DNA of 64,000 nucleotides from Pseudo-nitzschia pungens. Lineage: Eukaryota > Bacillariophyta > Bacillariophyceae > Bacillariales > Bacillariaceae. Position 1 is the first letter of the stretch; each line of letters opens with the position of its first letter. The stretch covers positions 3,410,001 through 3,474,000 of the forward strand of contig CM074763.1 in NCBI GenBank assembly GCA_037355855.1, in the 5' to 3' direction. Under the pieces are notes generated by a model. It did not search any database. It saw only the letters and a list, made by a program, of their open reading frames with translations, and was not told the DNA's origin. The position numbers and the translations under genes were made by a program. Shown piece by piece: positions 54,361 through 64,000 of the stretch.

Positions 54361-56227
54361 CATACCATACGACATTATTTAAAAACTCTACCTTTACACT
54401 TATCTACGTACTCAAACCATAACAACAACTCCACTAGCCCCCTCTAAGGCCCAATAGTACGTAGTAATACGAGTACAAGTAAGGTTTTTTACCTGCCGTC
54501 TACCGTACCGTCATGGCATGAGCATGGAATAGGCACCCTCCACAACCGTATCTCTGTGAACAACTTGATAAAGTACGAGGAAGAAGAAATCCAAGTTTAC
54601 ATGTCCTGCAAAGTCCTAAGATAGATATTGAAACCTGAAACATCAAAATTGAATTCTGAAAAAACACAAACACTGCAACGTCCACTTTTGAAGTCATCCC
54701 AATTGATCCGCTATCTATCTCAATGGATGGTAAGGTTACGCAAAACGAAGACCAGAGATTTCAGATCCTAGTGCCCGATCGATGTCGCAGCTGATACATA
54801 ACCCATGTAATGCGGCGGTTGATATTTTTGAGAGGTGATTCCTTCAAACTGAATTCACCAAATCATCGGAATGAAAATATGGTTCAAGTCCTGCCCCAAA
54901 CAGCACCATAGTATCGAAGAATACTGATTAATTCGTAGGGGCGACTCTACTTTCAGAAATGCAGCTGCAACGATGTCGAAAGCGGAGGCATCAAATCGCC
55001 GCGAGGCACGGATGGACGACTTTTGGACTTGTCACCAAAATTATCATTCATATCCAACTTAATTCGACTGTGGCTAAGAATTACGAAAATGAGAGCTTTA
55101 TGTATTGAACCAATCGCTGTACACTTTTGGTTCGATTTGTTGGACTTTTTAGAGCTACAGAAGCTGCATCAAAGTGTTTGTGAGTAGTAATCCAATTGAA
55201 CCACTAGTCGTAATTTTTGTAGAAACCATTTCTACAACTATTTCAACAAACAGTAATGCAGGAACTCTTTGCATGTAAGAAAAATATCTTTTTCAAAGGG
55301 AGGCACTGTGCGGCCGAACAATGAGCACTTGAAACGAGATAGATCATGAAATATAAAACGCGATTGCTTCCTAGTGATGATCTCTTCGTTGCGTCCGAAT
55401 TTGCTGCTGAAGAAAATTGTGCATAGCACGTGCTCTTGACCAATTCTTCCATCGCTGCAATTTGATCTTGTAATCGCGACATGGAACTGGAAAACGAAAC
55501 AAGTTTTTCGACCAAGTCGACGCTGACATACTGTTTCGACGGTTGGTGACAGCACGAAACGTATTGGGGACGTATTGCTGACCGAAGTTATTTCGTCAGA
55601 AGAACGGCAAGCCGTTTGGAATATAAGGATGTGGTCTGATACACTAGCTTGAACCGCAAATAATTCGGTGATCTGCATTGGGCTAGCAGCCGAAAAGTAA
55701 TCGGCTTTGCTACAGCGACGGTGAACGACTCCCGTTGGTATCAATTGAACAAGAAAATTCATCTCAACTCTCCACTCTCAAGAGCGAACGAATCGCATTG
55801 ATTCTAAGCCTTTTCATTCGTGAAATCTAATGCTCTCTGGTCCTATTACAGTGGTAGTCCGAACGAATCATTAGGCCATGGTAATGCTTCGTTCGCCGAG
55901 AAACAGAGAAATTAATTGTGTATCAGATTGCGCATATCCCATTGCATCAAGACGAGATCCCATTCCTCTTCTCGAGTTCGACCTCTTGACAACAGCAATA
56001 TTTGTGATTTTTCATCCTACGTGGTTGGGTGTGGTTGGGTGTCCGTACCGGGAATTGTTGCGATGAAACAAAGGATGGCGTATTGTCGAATATGAGTATG
56101 GTCGTCGCAAATACCGTTTGGATCAGGGTGTTTTGAACCAAAATGTTCGTTTTTGTTTCGGCTGCGCTATCCACCACCTACTCGAAATGGCTTGCTTTCT
56201 ATTTGTTGGTAAACATACGGTGCAAAT
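54361..56227. other. Mostly non-coding, one unresolved minus-strand coding possibility
   Basis: No confident gene. On the minus strand 55762-55238 is open for 174 codons from an ATG. A second minus-strand frame at about 55540-55370 reads VEKLVSFSSSMSRLQDQIAA, which looks like a short coiled coil. The two frames overlap and cannot both be real, so an exon of an unidentified gene is possible. The remaining sequence shows nothing recognisable. Confidence 0.35.
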
Positions 56228-56654
56228 CTATGGAGAAGATGCATCTCTGTCGTCGCCGTTCTTTTTGTCTTCCTTCTTGCCTTTGTGTCTATCGAGATTC
56301 ATAGCTTTTTGCAGGTGAGTGTCTTTCTGGGCAGATTGATACACCATGTAGTTCGACAATGCTCGAACGGCATCGGCCTTGAAAGCTTCGATTTTCGTCG
56401 GATCTTCTTCTTTCGCGTGCGCCTTGAATTGCATTCGAACGGTCTGCCGAAGGGCCATCGCTTTCGGAGAATCTCCCGGAGCTATATGACGCACCAACCG
56501 CAAGCAATCTCGATAAAGCTAGCTCAAATTTTTTGGTTTAGGATCCATCGAAAATGTGAGGAACTACGGCAAATCAACAGGGCAAGACGTCACAACAACA
56601 GTCATCACCAATTACACTCACTTCCAAGGCCGTTCGATTGACAATGCCAGACAT
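56228..56654 (-). CDS. LYR-motif (Complex1_LYR-like) protein, two exons
   Basis: Exon 1 is 56654-56622 (MSGIVNRTALE), with donor GTGAGT. Exon 2 is 56518-56228, after an acceptor GAGCTAG. The 103-bp intron is in phase 0, and the product is 107 residues ending in TAG. The join creates ALELYRDCLRLVRHIA, the Leu-Tyr-Arg signature at the start of LYR proteins. It is followed by the expected helical pattern (ALRQTVRMQFKAHAKEEDPT, KIEAFKADAVRALSNYMVYQ). LYR proteins are small mitochondrial factors that act in assembly of respiratory complexes or Fe-S transfer, together with acyl carrier protein. The tail is charged (KGKKEDKKNGDDRD). Which family member this is cannot be settled by eye. Confidence 0.82.
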
Positions 56655-57049
56655 TCTTCCTGGAGAAAACACAATTGCTTCTTTTTTTGATGGAAATTGT
56701 CGGGAGACAAAACCAATTGGGGTTCCTCTACCGGTAACCTTAGAGTTACAGTATTGGTGAAAGATTCTGTTGGAACAAAGAAGTAAGGTTACTCGTAAGG
56801 TTACCTTGTACCGGTACGTCCCAGTACCCGTAATCTGAGTTACGATTATCAGTGTCCGTGGTCGACGTGAAACGGTGACTTTGAACTGTACCGGTAAGAT
56901 TACTGGTGTCGACTTCGTCCGTTGTTGTGGTTCTTGCGATGGTCGGGAAAATCTTACAAGAAGGTAAAAAATACCCGTACTGTACCGGTAGGTAAGGTTT
57001 AATTACGAGTAAGTTACCCGTCAAAAACCTTGCTGAACGTTTGCGCCTT
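56655..57049. other. Intergenic, upstream of the LYR gene
   Basis: About 395 bp with many ACCGGTA/GTAAGGTTAC-like short repeats. It should contain the promoter of the minus-strand LYR gene. No gene is seen. Confidence 0.5.
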
Positions 57050-57230
57050 TGGTGATAACTCTGCACATACAGCACCCTCTCTATTCAACAATGAGAGACA
57101 TAATCTTTTCGCTAACATTCTCCTCTACAATGCCACATAGTCACATTCAAACATCTTTGGTTATTCATCCCTTAGAAAGCTCGTGGATAAAGGATAAAAG
57201 CCAAAAATGTTTTGATAGTGACAGCATACT
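57050..57230. repeat. Diverged direct repeat, copy 1
   Basis: GATAACTCTGCACATAC through GCCAAAAATG...GTGACAGCAT aligns with 59224-59402 in the same orientation, with many substitutions. Shared runs include TCTGCACATAC, CTACAATGC and AGCCAAAAATG. The family is unknown. Confidence 0.65.
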
Positions 57231-59214
57231 ACTAGTAGTAGTAGCACTGGTGGTCATGCCTGTAGCCCAAAGTTCAAATTAGTACAGCACATTTCACACA
57301 TTAAAATCATCTTGTTTTTGCTTCCTGTGCATAAATTGTAAGGATCCTGGTCTTTACCATTCCTATGATGAAGTGAACAGTAATTACTGTCTAAACTCTG
57401 AGAGTAGATATTTGGAGTGAATGTTAGTAATAATATTGTGACTATTTCTTACATACTTTATGATTTGGGAATAAAAACTTGAACATGAGGGTACAATCAG
57501 TTTCAATGTCTGGAGTGTAGGGGGCTCATTGCCAAGATTAAGAATAATATTGCTCATTAGCAAAAGAGAGTGGCAACAGTAACAACAGCAGCATGCTGGG
57601 TGCTGGCAAACAGTGAGTTTACAGTCTACAGAGGGTACTGTTCATAGGTGTGATAGGATGCTTAGTTTAAAGGAGATACAAGAAGAAAGAGTGGGAGCTG
57701 AGCGCAACTGAGTTCTATATTCATGACAGCAGCAGGTGTCTCTCACCGTACTGTATATGGTACTAAGTACAAAGTATAATGCTGTAATGTACACTGCTGC
57801 AATATCATTATTCACCAATTGTGTTGCTTGGCATGTAGGTATAGTTCTAAATCCTATGTACTAACCGAACCTGCTGTTATTAGCACCCTATAGCTCCAGT
57901 GCTATATTGTATCATATCTTACATGCTATGCACCCGCTATGTTGCTTGTGCTAACTACAGGGCCAGCTATTCAGTTGCAGTACATGTCATATTGGCTGAC
58001 TGTACCCCATGGTACACATACCCACAAAAAATTGTTTTGTGACAGATTTCTCCTTACAAAGGGATGCAATAACTCACCTTAGTAATGAGTAAAGTCTCTA
58101 CTAAAAGTAAAATTCTACTGCCAGAGTATAAATGTTCAATGGTAGTAGTAACAACTGACATTGTCATAGGTGACTTGGTGACTAAGCTATTGGTCTCCTT
58201 AATAAGTCCCCTAGGGGTTGGAATTCCCAAAATTTTGTTCATTCCCAACCTACATCATTAAACTACAAATTCTACACAAATTTCCAACCTACACCATTAA
58301 ACTACAAATTCTATGCAAAGCAAAAAATTAGAGTAACAGCATTTGCGTGGTCCAATTTTCTCTGCATTCTGAAAAGACCAGGATCATTGTGTATCTGGTT
58401 CCCTGCATTCCTGAAAGACTGTGATCATGTGTCTGGCTAGTCTGATAGTGCCCTGCTGTTTGATTGGCTCATCCCAGGTTGCACCCAAAAGCACAGCCCG
58501 CGCTGATGCTATCACTCAAAAAAACACAGAAAATTTGGCCACCAGCCATTAGTCACAATAACTACGTGGAGAAGATAGTAGCAACATATATAGAAATGAA
58601 CATACAACTCTGTAGAGGAGAGTAAGACCTAAAAGGGTGTGTCTTCACTATTGGATGGGGGTCTTGAGGTGTAGAGATGTGTGCCTGCCTTTCCTTCTCT
58701 GTCACAAAAATTGTTCATTTTGAACTTTCTTGTGCAAAATCATGATTCACTGGTAGTAGCATCAGTACTGTAGTATGGTTTGTGGCCATAGTAACCTTAA
58801 CATGAGATGCTACAGTATGCTACTAGGGGTGCTACAACCAGGTATCTGGTACTAGTACAAATCCCACACAATGACCTAGCACAAGAATAGCTGGTGATGG
58901 CCACCCCATGTCACCCTGTGATAGTGGTTGCTTGCTAAGCCTGCTGCTTAGCACACAGGCTAGCACGTTGTAGACATTTACTGGAGGCTAAGGTATCCCA
59001 GTAACAGCCTTAGCATCCTCCACAGCATGTTGGATTCTTCACAAGTGCTTCTTCGTGATGGTTACTGCTGATACCCATACATAGTATAGGTACTGTACGC
59101 ACTCGTACTAGGCCTTGGACTTCAACCATTTATTTTTTGTAAGACAGGGGTACATACCCATCAAAAAGTTAAATGGATCACATTTACCAAAATGGATCAT
59201 GTCAAGTGACAGCA
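57231..59214. other. Non-coding stretch between two diverged repeats
   Basis: About 2 kb without a supported gene. Short local repeats are visible (CAACCTACAYCATTAAACTAC at about 58248 and 58283, GGCTAGCAC- and CTTAGCA-type strings near 58930-59010). It contains one site resembling the shared motif (AATTGTTCATTTTGAAC at 58709), outside the four-gene unit. It could be the interior of an old non-autonomous element delimited by the direct repeats, which is inference. Confidence 0.45.
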
Positions 59215-59402
59215 TCTTTGCGTTTGGCGATATCTCTGCACATACCCAACCTCTGTTCAAAGTAAAGACATCGTCTGTTAGCTAACACTCTACTCTACAA
59301 TGCTCTATATCCACTTTAAAACAACTTAACTTATTCTTCCCTTAGTAAGCTCACAAATAGAGAAAGAGAGCCAAAAATGGGGTGTTTTTCAAGTGACAGC
59401 AT
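59215..59402. repeat. Diverged direct repeat, copy 2
   Basis: Counterpart of 57050-57230, about 2.16 kb away. CGTTTGGCGATATCTCTGCA begins the copy and CAAGTGACAGCAT ends it. Confidence 0.65.
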
Positions 59403-61016
59403 TGAGCCAGCATGGCCTGTAGATGTATCTGCCAACCAGTATTGCGCAATTCATGCAGAAGAGCAAAAAACAGGTACATTTAGGAATACAAGAATCCGGT
59501 TTGGTTTGACACTATTTTTAAAGTTTCAGTTTAATTTTTTTAGGTCAACATGCTGTCACTTGATTTTATGGTCATTTGTAGAAAATGTACCAATGTCTAC
59601 ATTTACCAAAATGGATCAATTTTTTGGAATTTGGCGACAAAATGGATAACTAACGGAGGCCAAAGCTATGGATGTAAGTCACCAATTTCAATAGTACTTG
59701 TTGCAATCAGTGGGTTTATAGTCTTTAACAATAAGTTGTAACTTGCGTTGAGGAGGCCTTGGTTGCTGGGGGGCGTATTTGATCAGATAGTAAGGCAACA
59801 ATCTGTCACTGAAACGTGATCCAATAGTAGTTGTTAACTGGTAAGTTACGGTACAGAACGATACATCAGACAGGATTGGAAAAACGTATTACGACGTAAG
59901 GTTACTAGTATTTTTTAGCGTTATTTACCTACCGGTAGGGTAACCTTAGTACTTTTCGAGGCATCAATAGGAACCGGATCAGTAAGGTTAACTTACCGGT
60001 GGGATGATGATGTGATGTTTCTCTGGCCAAGAATCTTGCACGTACCGTACTACTACTTACTACCGTAATCCGAAGTTTTCTTGGATGAGCACGTGCACTC
60101 GCACCTAAGTAATAATTTGAAAAAGCGCGCACAACGGAAAAAATGAGAGTCATTTCTTTAGTAATCGAGTTATTTCTTTGGTAATGAATTGCATTTCTTT
60201 GGCAATGAATTTTGCATTACTTTGGAATTGCTTGGAATTGATCCTCCCAGAACGCACAAAGGCACTCACCAGAAAGGGACAAAGCACATGCCAAAATAAA
60301 GCTGAGAATGGTCAAATGGACCAATTTCTTGCCAGAGAGCACACCATGGTAAATATCGAGGCTGTAGATGCCAAAATCCATGCAAAATGAAGGTGACTTG
60401 TAGAACAGAAAACAGAGCTTGTAGAGCAGGCAGAGTTGGGCTTGTAGAGGACCCGAAGAAATGGACATGTAGAGCAAGTAGAAACGCGCTTGTAGAGAGC
60501 CTTGCAGAAAGTGCAACGGTTGTCGTAGAACAGAACCACGACGCGAAGCAAGATGACGCAAAGCTGCCGCTGAGCAGCGGAATTCGTTACAGTACTCGGA
60601 ACGCTCGTAGTTCGGACGGAGGCCGTGTTGCACCACTCGAAACGCTTGTAGTTTGGACAGGAACTGACGCGAAGCAATGGCAACACGTCAAACAGCAGCG
60701 CTGCAGGATCGAATGGGTCTTCTTCGACGCTGACAAGCACAACGCCGCGATCCGACGACAATGATGATGATGATGATGACGATGGCTTTCCTTCCAGAAG
60801 ACCCTCCACCAGCAGAAGCAACAGCGAACGTGCCTCTTTGTCCGCGGCACAGTCGACTGAACTGCTCCCACGTACCAGTAGAACTCTTCCCCATGGTCGA
60901 AAGCAAAAGAAGCAGCGTGTGAGTAAATAGGAAACAGCAAGAACAGCAGACGCAAACAGCAGACGCAACAGACGCCGCAGAAGCAGCAACAACAACATCA
61001 TCAACAACGCCTTGCA
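59403..61016. other. Non-coding stretch with CAGCAAC-rich end
   Basis: No supported gene. From about 60370 to 60660 there are short repeats around CTTGTAGAG (CTTGTAGAACAGAA, GCTTGTAGAGCAGG, GCTTGTAGAGGACC). Open frames on both strands overlap here and have no recognisable domains. A (GAT)n run lies at about 60762-60785. Confidence 0.45.
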
Positions 61017-61300
61017 GGACCTACAGAAGCAGGGGGACTGGGCTTTCACCATGGTCGACAGCAATTTTGCTTTTGAAAACTGATCGGTTTCGAAATCATG
61101 GCAACAGACGCGATGGCAACCCACGCGACAGCAGCAACGACAGCAACAGACGTGACGGCAACAGATGCCACAGCAGCAACAATGACAGCAACAACAGCAA
61201 CAGCGACGCGTTAGAGAACTTACAGGGGCAGGGGAACTGGGCTTTCACCATGGTCGACAGCAAATTTGCTTTTGAAAACTAATCGATTTCGAAATTATGA
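61017..61300. repeat. Direct duplication of a segment of about 80 bp
   Basis: CTGGGCTTTCACCATGGTCG ACAGCAA and then TTTGCTTTTGAAAACT occur at about 61039 and 61229, 190 bp apart, with a CAGCAAC/ACGGCAACAG-rich spacer. No gene is apparent. Confidence 0.8.
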
Positions 61301-61810
61301 GCAATCAGTGGTGGGATCCAAAAAAACAAGCTCACACCATAACACCGTGTAAAGATGTAGGACGCAGTACTAATTCTACTGAGATCTTCAGTCCCACCTA
61401 CAAGAAAATGCACACGCCGATTAGTCCTGTCTGTTGGATCTCTCTTAATGCGCGCAGGTGAGTGCGCACGACTCACTCGTTTGCTCAGCTCAAAGCACGG
61501 AGTTGTGTGTAAAAATCCCCCCTCATTTCTCTGATATTCAACTCTGTGTACTGCTCAGCCACAGAGTCCCACGACAAAAAACAAAATTATTACTTTAGCA
61601 ACATGATACAGTTTTTGTGTACCAGTACCTAAAAGTGCAGTACAAGTTTTGGTGTACCGGGATCCAAGTTTTCGTGTACCCGCAACGAAAACACCCTGCA
61701 GCAGCAACAAGCAGCAAGCAACACTCGCTGGCAACAGTCCCCTCCATTGTGCTCACCTCGAAACTTCGGATTACGCAACTAATATACCTAACGTCCTTAA
61801 CCTCCTCCTC

Positions 61811-61915
61811 GTGGTCCCAAGAAACAGCGCTGCAACATCCCCAGCTCTTTTCCCTCGGCGGCGAGCGCCTCGGAAAAAGAGCAGGGGATGTTGCAGCGCT
61901 GTTTCTTGGGACCAC
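61811..61915. repeat. Long hairpin 1 (inverted repeat, arms of about 41 bp)
   Basis: The left arm starts GTGGTCCCAAGAAACAGCGC and the right arm ends with its complement at 61915. There are 32 perfectly paired bases, one mismatch, then 8 more pairs. The centre is GC-rich (CCTCGGCGGCGAGCGCCTCG). Confidence 0.93.
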
Positions 61916-61926
61916 TCGGAGTCGGA

Positions 61927-62020
61927 TTGGTTGGCACGTGTCACACCGTAAGTATTGAAATATTCCTCGGCGCGCGCGCCTCGGAATATTCAACACTTAC
62001 GGTGGACACGTGCCAACCAA
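61927..62020. repeat. Long hairpin 2 (inverted repeat, arms of about 40 bp)
   Basis: The left arm TTGGTTGGCACGTGTC pairs with the complement ending at 62020. Pairing continues with two small indels and three mismatches through CCGTAAGT and TATTCC to a GC centre CTCGGCGCGCGCGCC. It starts 11 bp after hairpin 1, and the two centres are alike. Confidence 0.92.
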
Positions 62021-62493
62021 AACAGGAGGTCGGTATATTACTTAAAGTAATGAAATCAGATAGAAAGAATCTTTCTCCCCCATCAACCATGACCCCCTTA
62101 TCGGAAACAACAAAATTACCTTGTACCGGTAAGGTTTACTGAGTAACTTTCCGCAAGAATCCCGCGAATCATCCATCATTCAAAATGTAAGAGAAAATGC
62201 CAAAAACTGAATTCGGCCGATCGAGCACATCACGCGAATGAAAAATCACTTCTTACTTCGGATAATTATTCAAAACGAGAACTGTTGCAAACGACTGTGT
62301 CAATACTGCAATAAGTAAGACGATATATAAGTATCGAAGAGACTAGTACAAACTGTGACGGTTGGTTTTGCAACTTTTCGATTGTTTGTCCCAGAAAGTT
62401 TACGAAGCAGAATTAAGCGAACTCATTGCCTTGCCTTGCCTTGTCTTTCGAAACGATAAGACGTACTCAAGCTTCTGTGACAATTGTGTGAAG
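62021..62493. promoter_or_regulatory. Upstream region of the sugar transporter gene
   Basis: No gene. A TATA-like TATATAAG occurs near 62323, about 170 bp before the inferred start codon at 62494. An open frame across 62362-62712 runs through the intron and is not a gene. Confidence 0.45.
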
Positions 62494-64000
62494 ATGGGAG
62501 CAAATGAAAAATCGAAGCTGTTGGGAAGCAAGAATGTGAGCCACAAAATCCTTGGTAATGCCATCTGTATTCATTTGAGTTTGTATTTGTCTTATTCAAT
62601 TTCAAATCGCGATCGTTTTGTTCGTTGTGTGGCGGAAAATCGCTATCGGAATGTCGTTCTAAACATTGCAAAAACAGGATGCAAAAGGATCGTTTTCGAA
62701 GTTGATGACTGATTCTTCTGATTTCGCCCGCAGTGTTCGAAGTCACACTATGGGGAAACTCGGAGGATCTTCGTCGATGGGGAACTTTCGCGTAGCTCTT
62801 GGAGAAGAATTGACCAAGTCAATGCCCAAGAATTACAGCGCTACGATGGGTGGTGAAGGCGCGATATTGACTCCCTCGGAAGCTGCACAGCAAGAGATGT
62901 ACTCGCAGGTTCCCTTTGTGGCGATCCCGGGTCTACAGAGGAAGGAGAAAGAAGTTGCCAGCACTTTCGCTTCCTATGCGGCCGACGTGGACGTAGCATC
63001 GACGAGCGGACTTTCGGAAATGGACAAAAATATTCGACGCGCTAGTTCCACTATGCTTATTTTGGATGAAATGGAGGAGGCTAAAGTTGTTACAGCACCG
63101 TTGATTTTCACGGTTGTTATTGTTTCCGCGTCAATGTTTTTGGTAGGGCACAACACGTCGGTTATGAATGCTCCAGAGAAAGTTGTGTTCCCTGGTCATA
63201 GTATTACTTCGTGGGCCTTGGCTGTATCTGCATTTGCTATTGGTGGACCATTTGGTTCAGGCATGGGCGGAAAGTTGGCGGACAAACGTGGTCGACGAGG
63301 TGCCATGTTAATTGGGATCTGGATGTTCTTGATCGGGGGGCTGATTCAAACAGGTTAGTTGTTCTCGTCCTCCGTTTCCCGCAGTTACTTCACACCAGTT
63401 CTGTCACAGCCTCAGGAAATAAATACTGACATTTCTTCTTCTACATGCTTCGCTGCACGCAGTTGCACAAGATATTTTGACAATTATTCTGGCTCGTTTC
63501 ATCATCGGTTTTGCATCAGGTTACACGACAGTGCTTGTACCGGTATATTTGGGTGAGGTGGCTCCTCCGAGCCTTCGTGGGACTTTGGGAACGCTCACCC
63601 AGTTTGCGCTGGTTATTGGTATCCTTTTCGCGGATCTCGTCGCATTTCCATTTGCCACGCCGACGAGATGGAGGGTTATGTTTTCATTCACTGCCACGAT
63701 TGCTTTAGGTCAGCTTCTCTTGTCTCCGTTCTTGTTAGAAAGTCCCAGATGGCTTTTGAATCGAGATCCGAATTCACTACTAGCCCGATACATTATAAAG
63801 AAACTTCGAGGTCTACGCAATGAGCAAGATGTTGAAAGAGAGGTGGGCAATTTTATTATTGGTGAATCTGCCCAGCACCACGAAGAGGGTCACGATGCGG
63901 ATACGCTTAAAGAGATTATGGCCCATGCTAAGCGACGTAAACTTTTGATCTCAAGTCTAGTACTACAGATGGCTCAACAACTATCTGGTATCAATGCTAT
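62494..64000 (+). CDS. Sugar-porter MFS transporter (SLC2/hexose type), truncated by the window
   Basis: Three exons are read: 62494-62535 (MGANEKSKLLGSKN), 62678-63353 and 63463 to the window end. Both introns are GT-AG (142 and 109 bp) and keep the frame. A hydrophilic N-terminal extension of about 155 residues precedes the first membrane helix (FTVVIVSASMFLVGHNTSVM). Family motifs are GGKLADKRGRRGAM after helix 2, VPVYLGEVAPPSLRGTLGTL, LLESPRWLLN at the end of helix 6, and QQLSGINA where the window ends. These are the hallmarks of glucose/hexose facilitators or proton-sugar symporters. About half of the expected 12 helices are inside the window. An in-frame ATG at 62705 is an alternative start if the first exon is not used. 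Confidence 0.9.

Noticed and set aside
55238..55762. 174-codon minus-strand open frame
   Set aside because: No domain, and a competing frame inside it looks equally good. Kept only as an unresolved possibility.
58709..58726. Another site of the shared motif
   Set aside because: Single, imperfect, and outside the four-gene unit. Treated as background.
62362..62712. 116-codon open frame upstream of the transporter
   Set aside because: It crosses the splice sites that give a clean in-frame first exon for the transporter.

Overview
This window is nuclear DNA from a eukaryote with short GT-AG introns (about 100-145 bp), and it is best read as a diatom or closely related stramenopile. The basis is indirect: a Ty1/copia polyprotein of the type common in diatoms, Ty3/gypsy and PIF/Harbinger elements, a gene family that I recall mainly from diatom genomes (33793-35057), and a long NhaC-type antiporter. 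No database search was possible, so the taxonomy is inference.

Layout. Positions 1-16,400 are repeat-dominated: several unrelated satellites and minisatellites (22/67 bp, a 175/193-bp array with a 367-bp higher-order period, 181 bp, about 145 bp, about 42 bp, AGCAAC-rich and about 710 bp). One young, complete Ty3/gypsy retrotransposon (3857-9714, identical 193-bp LTRs, 5-bp target duplication) is inserted in one array. Positions 16,400-33,270 are a retroelement graveyard. It holds a decayed Ty1/copia gag-pol, fragments of a second gypsy family in opposite orientations, a gypsy/LINE chimera, and a PIF/Harbinger transposon (27600-33267, terminal inverted repeats, AAT target duplication). The Harbinger element was itself hit by a solo LTR (AAGGG duplication) and by a 5'-truncated LINE (19-bp duplication).

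Positions 33,790-40,140 are an ordinary gene block: a two-exon conserved unknown gene, a divergent NhaC-family Na+/H+ antiporter gene with one intron, and convergent to it the proteasome subunit beta-6 gene. Positions 41,000-54,360 hold four plus-strand genes that look like one large mobile unit: a C48/Ulp1-like cysteine protease, a zinc-finger-like nuclear protein, a small basic unknown protein, and a 1,940-residue Helitron-type HUH Rep plus PIF1-like helicase. Clusters of the same short motif (TTGTKCAAAAATGAACAA and palindromic variants) lie upstream of three of the four genes, with only degenerate sites before the fourth. This is the best candidate for an undescribed system in the window. 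Positions 54,400-62,400 are mostly non-coding, with a small spliced LYR-motif gene on the minus strand, diverged repeats and two tandem long hairpins. The right edge (62,494 onward) carries a three-exon sugar-porter (MFS/SLC2-like) gene cut by the window end.

A recurrent feature of the older elements is that their internal in-frame stops are overwhelmingly TGA (ten seen in five elements), while the natural ends of most of those frames are TAA or TAG. CpG decay of CGA codons explains many of these, and the copia integrase also shows a lost catalytic Asp. The gag TGA-ATG pol arrangement in the young gypsy element is different and may be functional.
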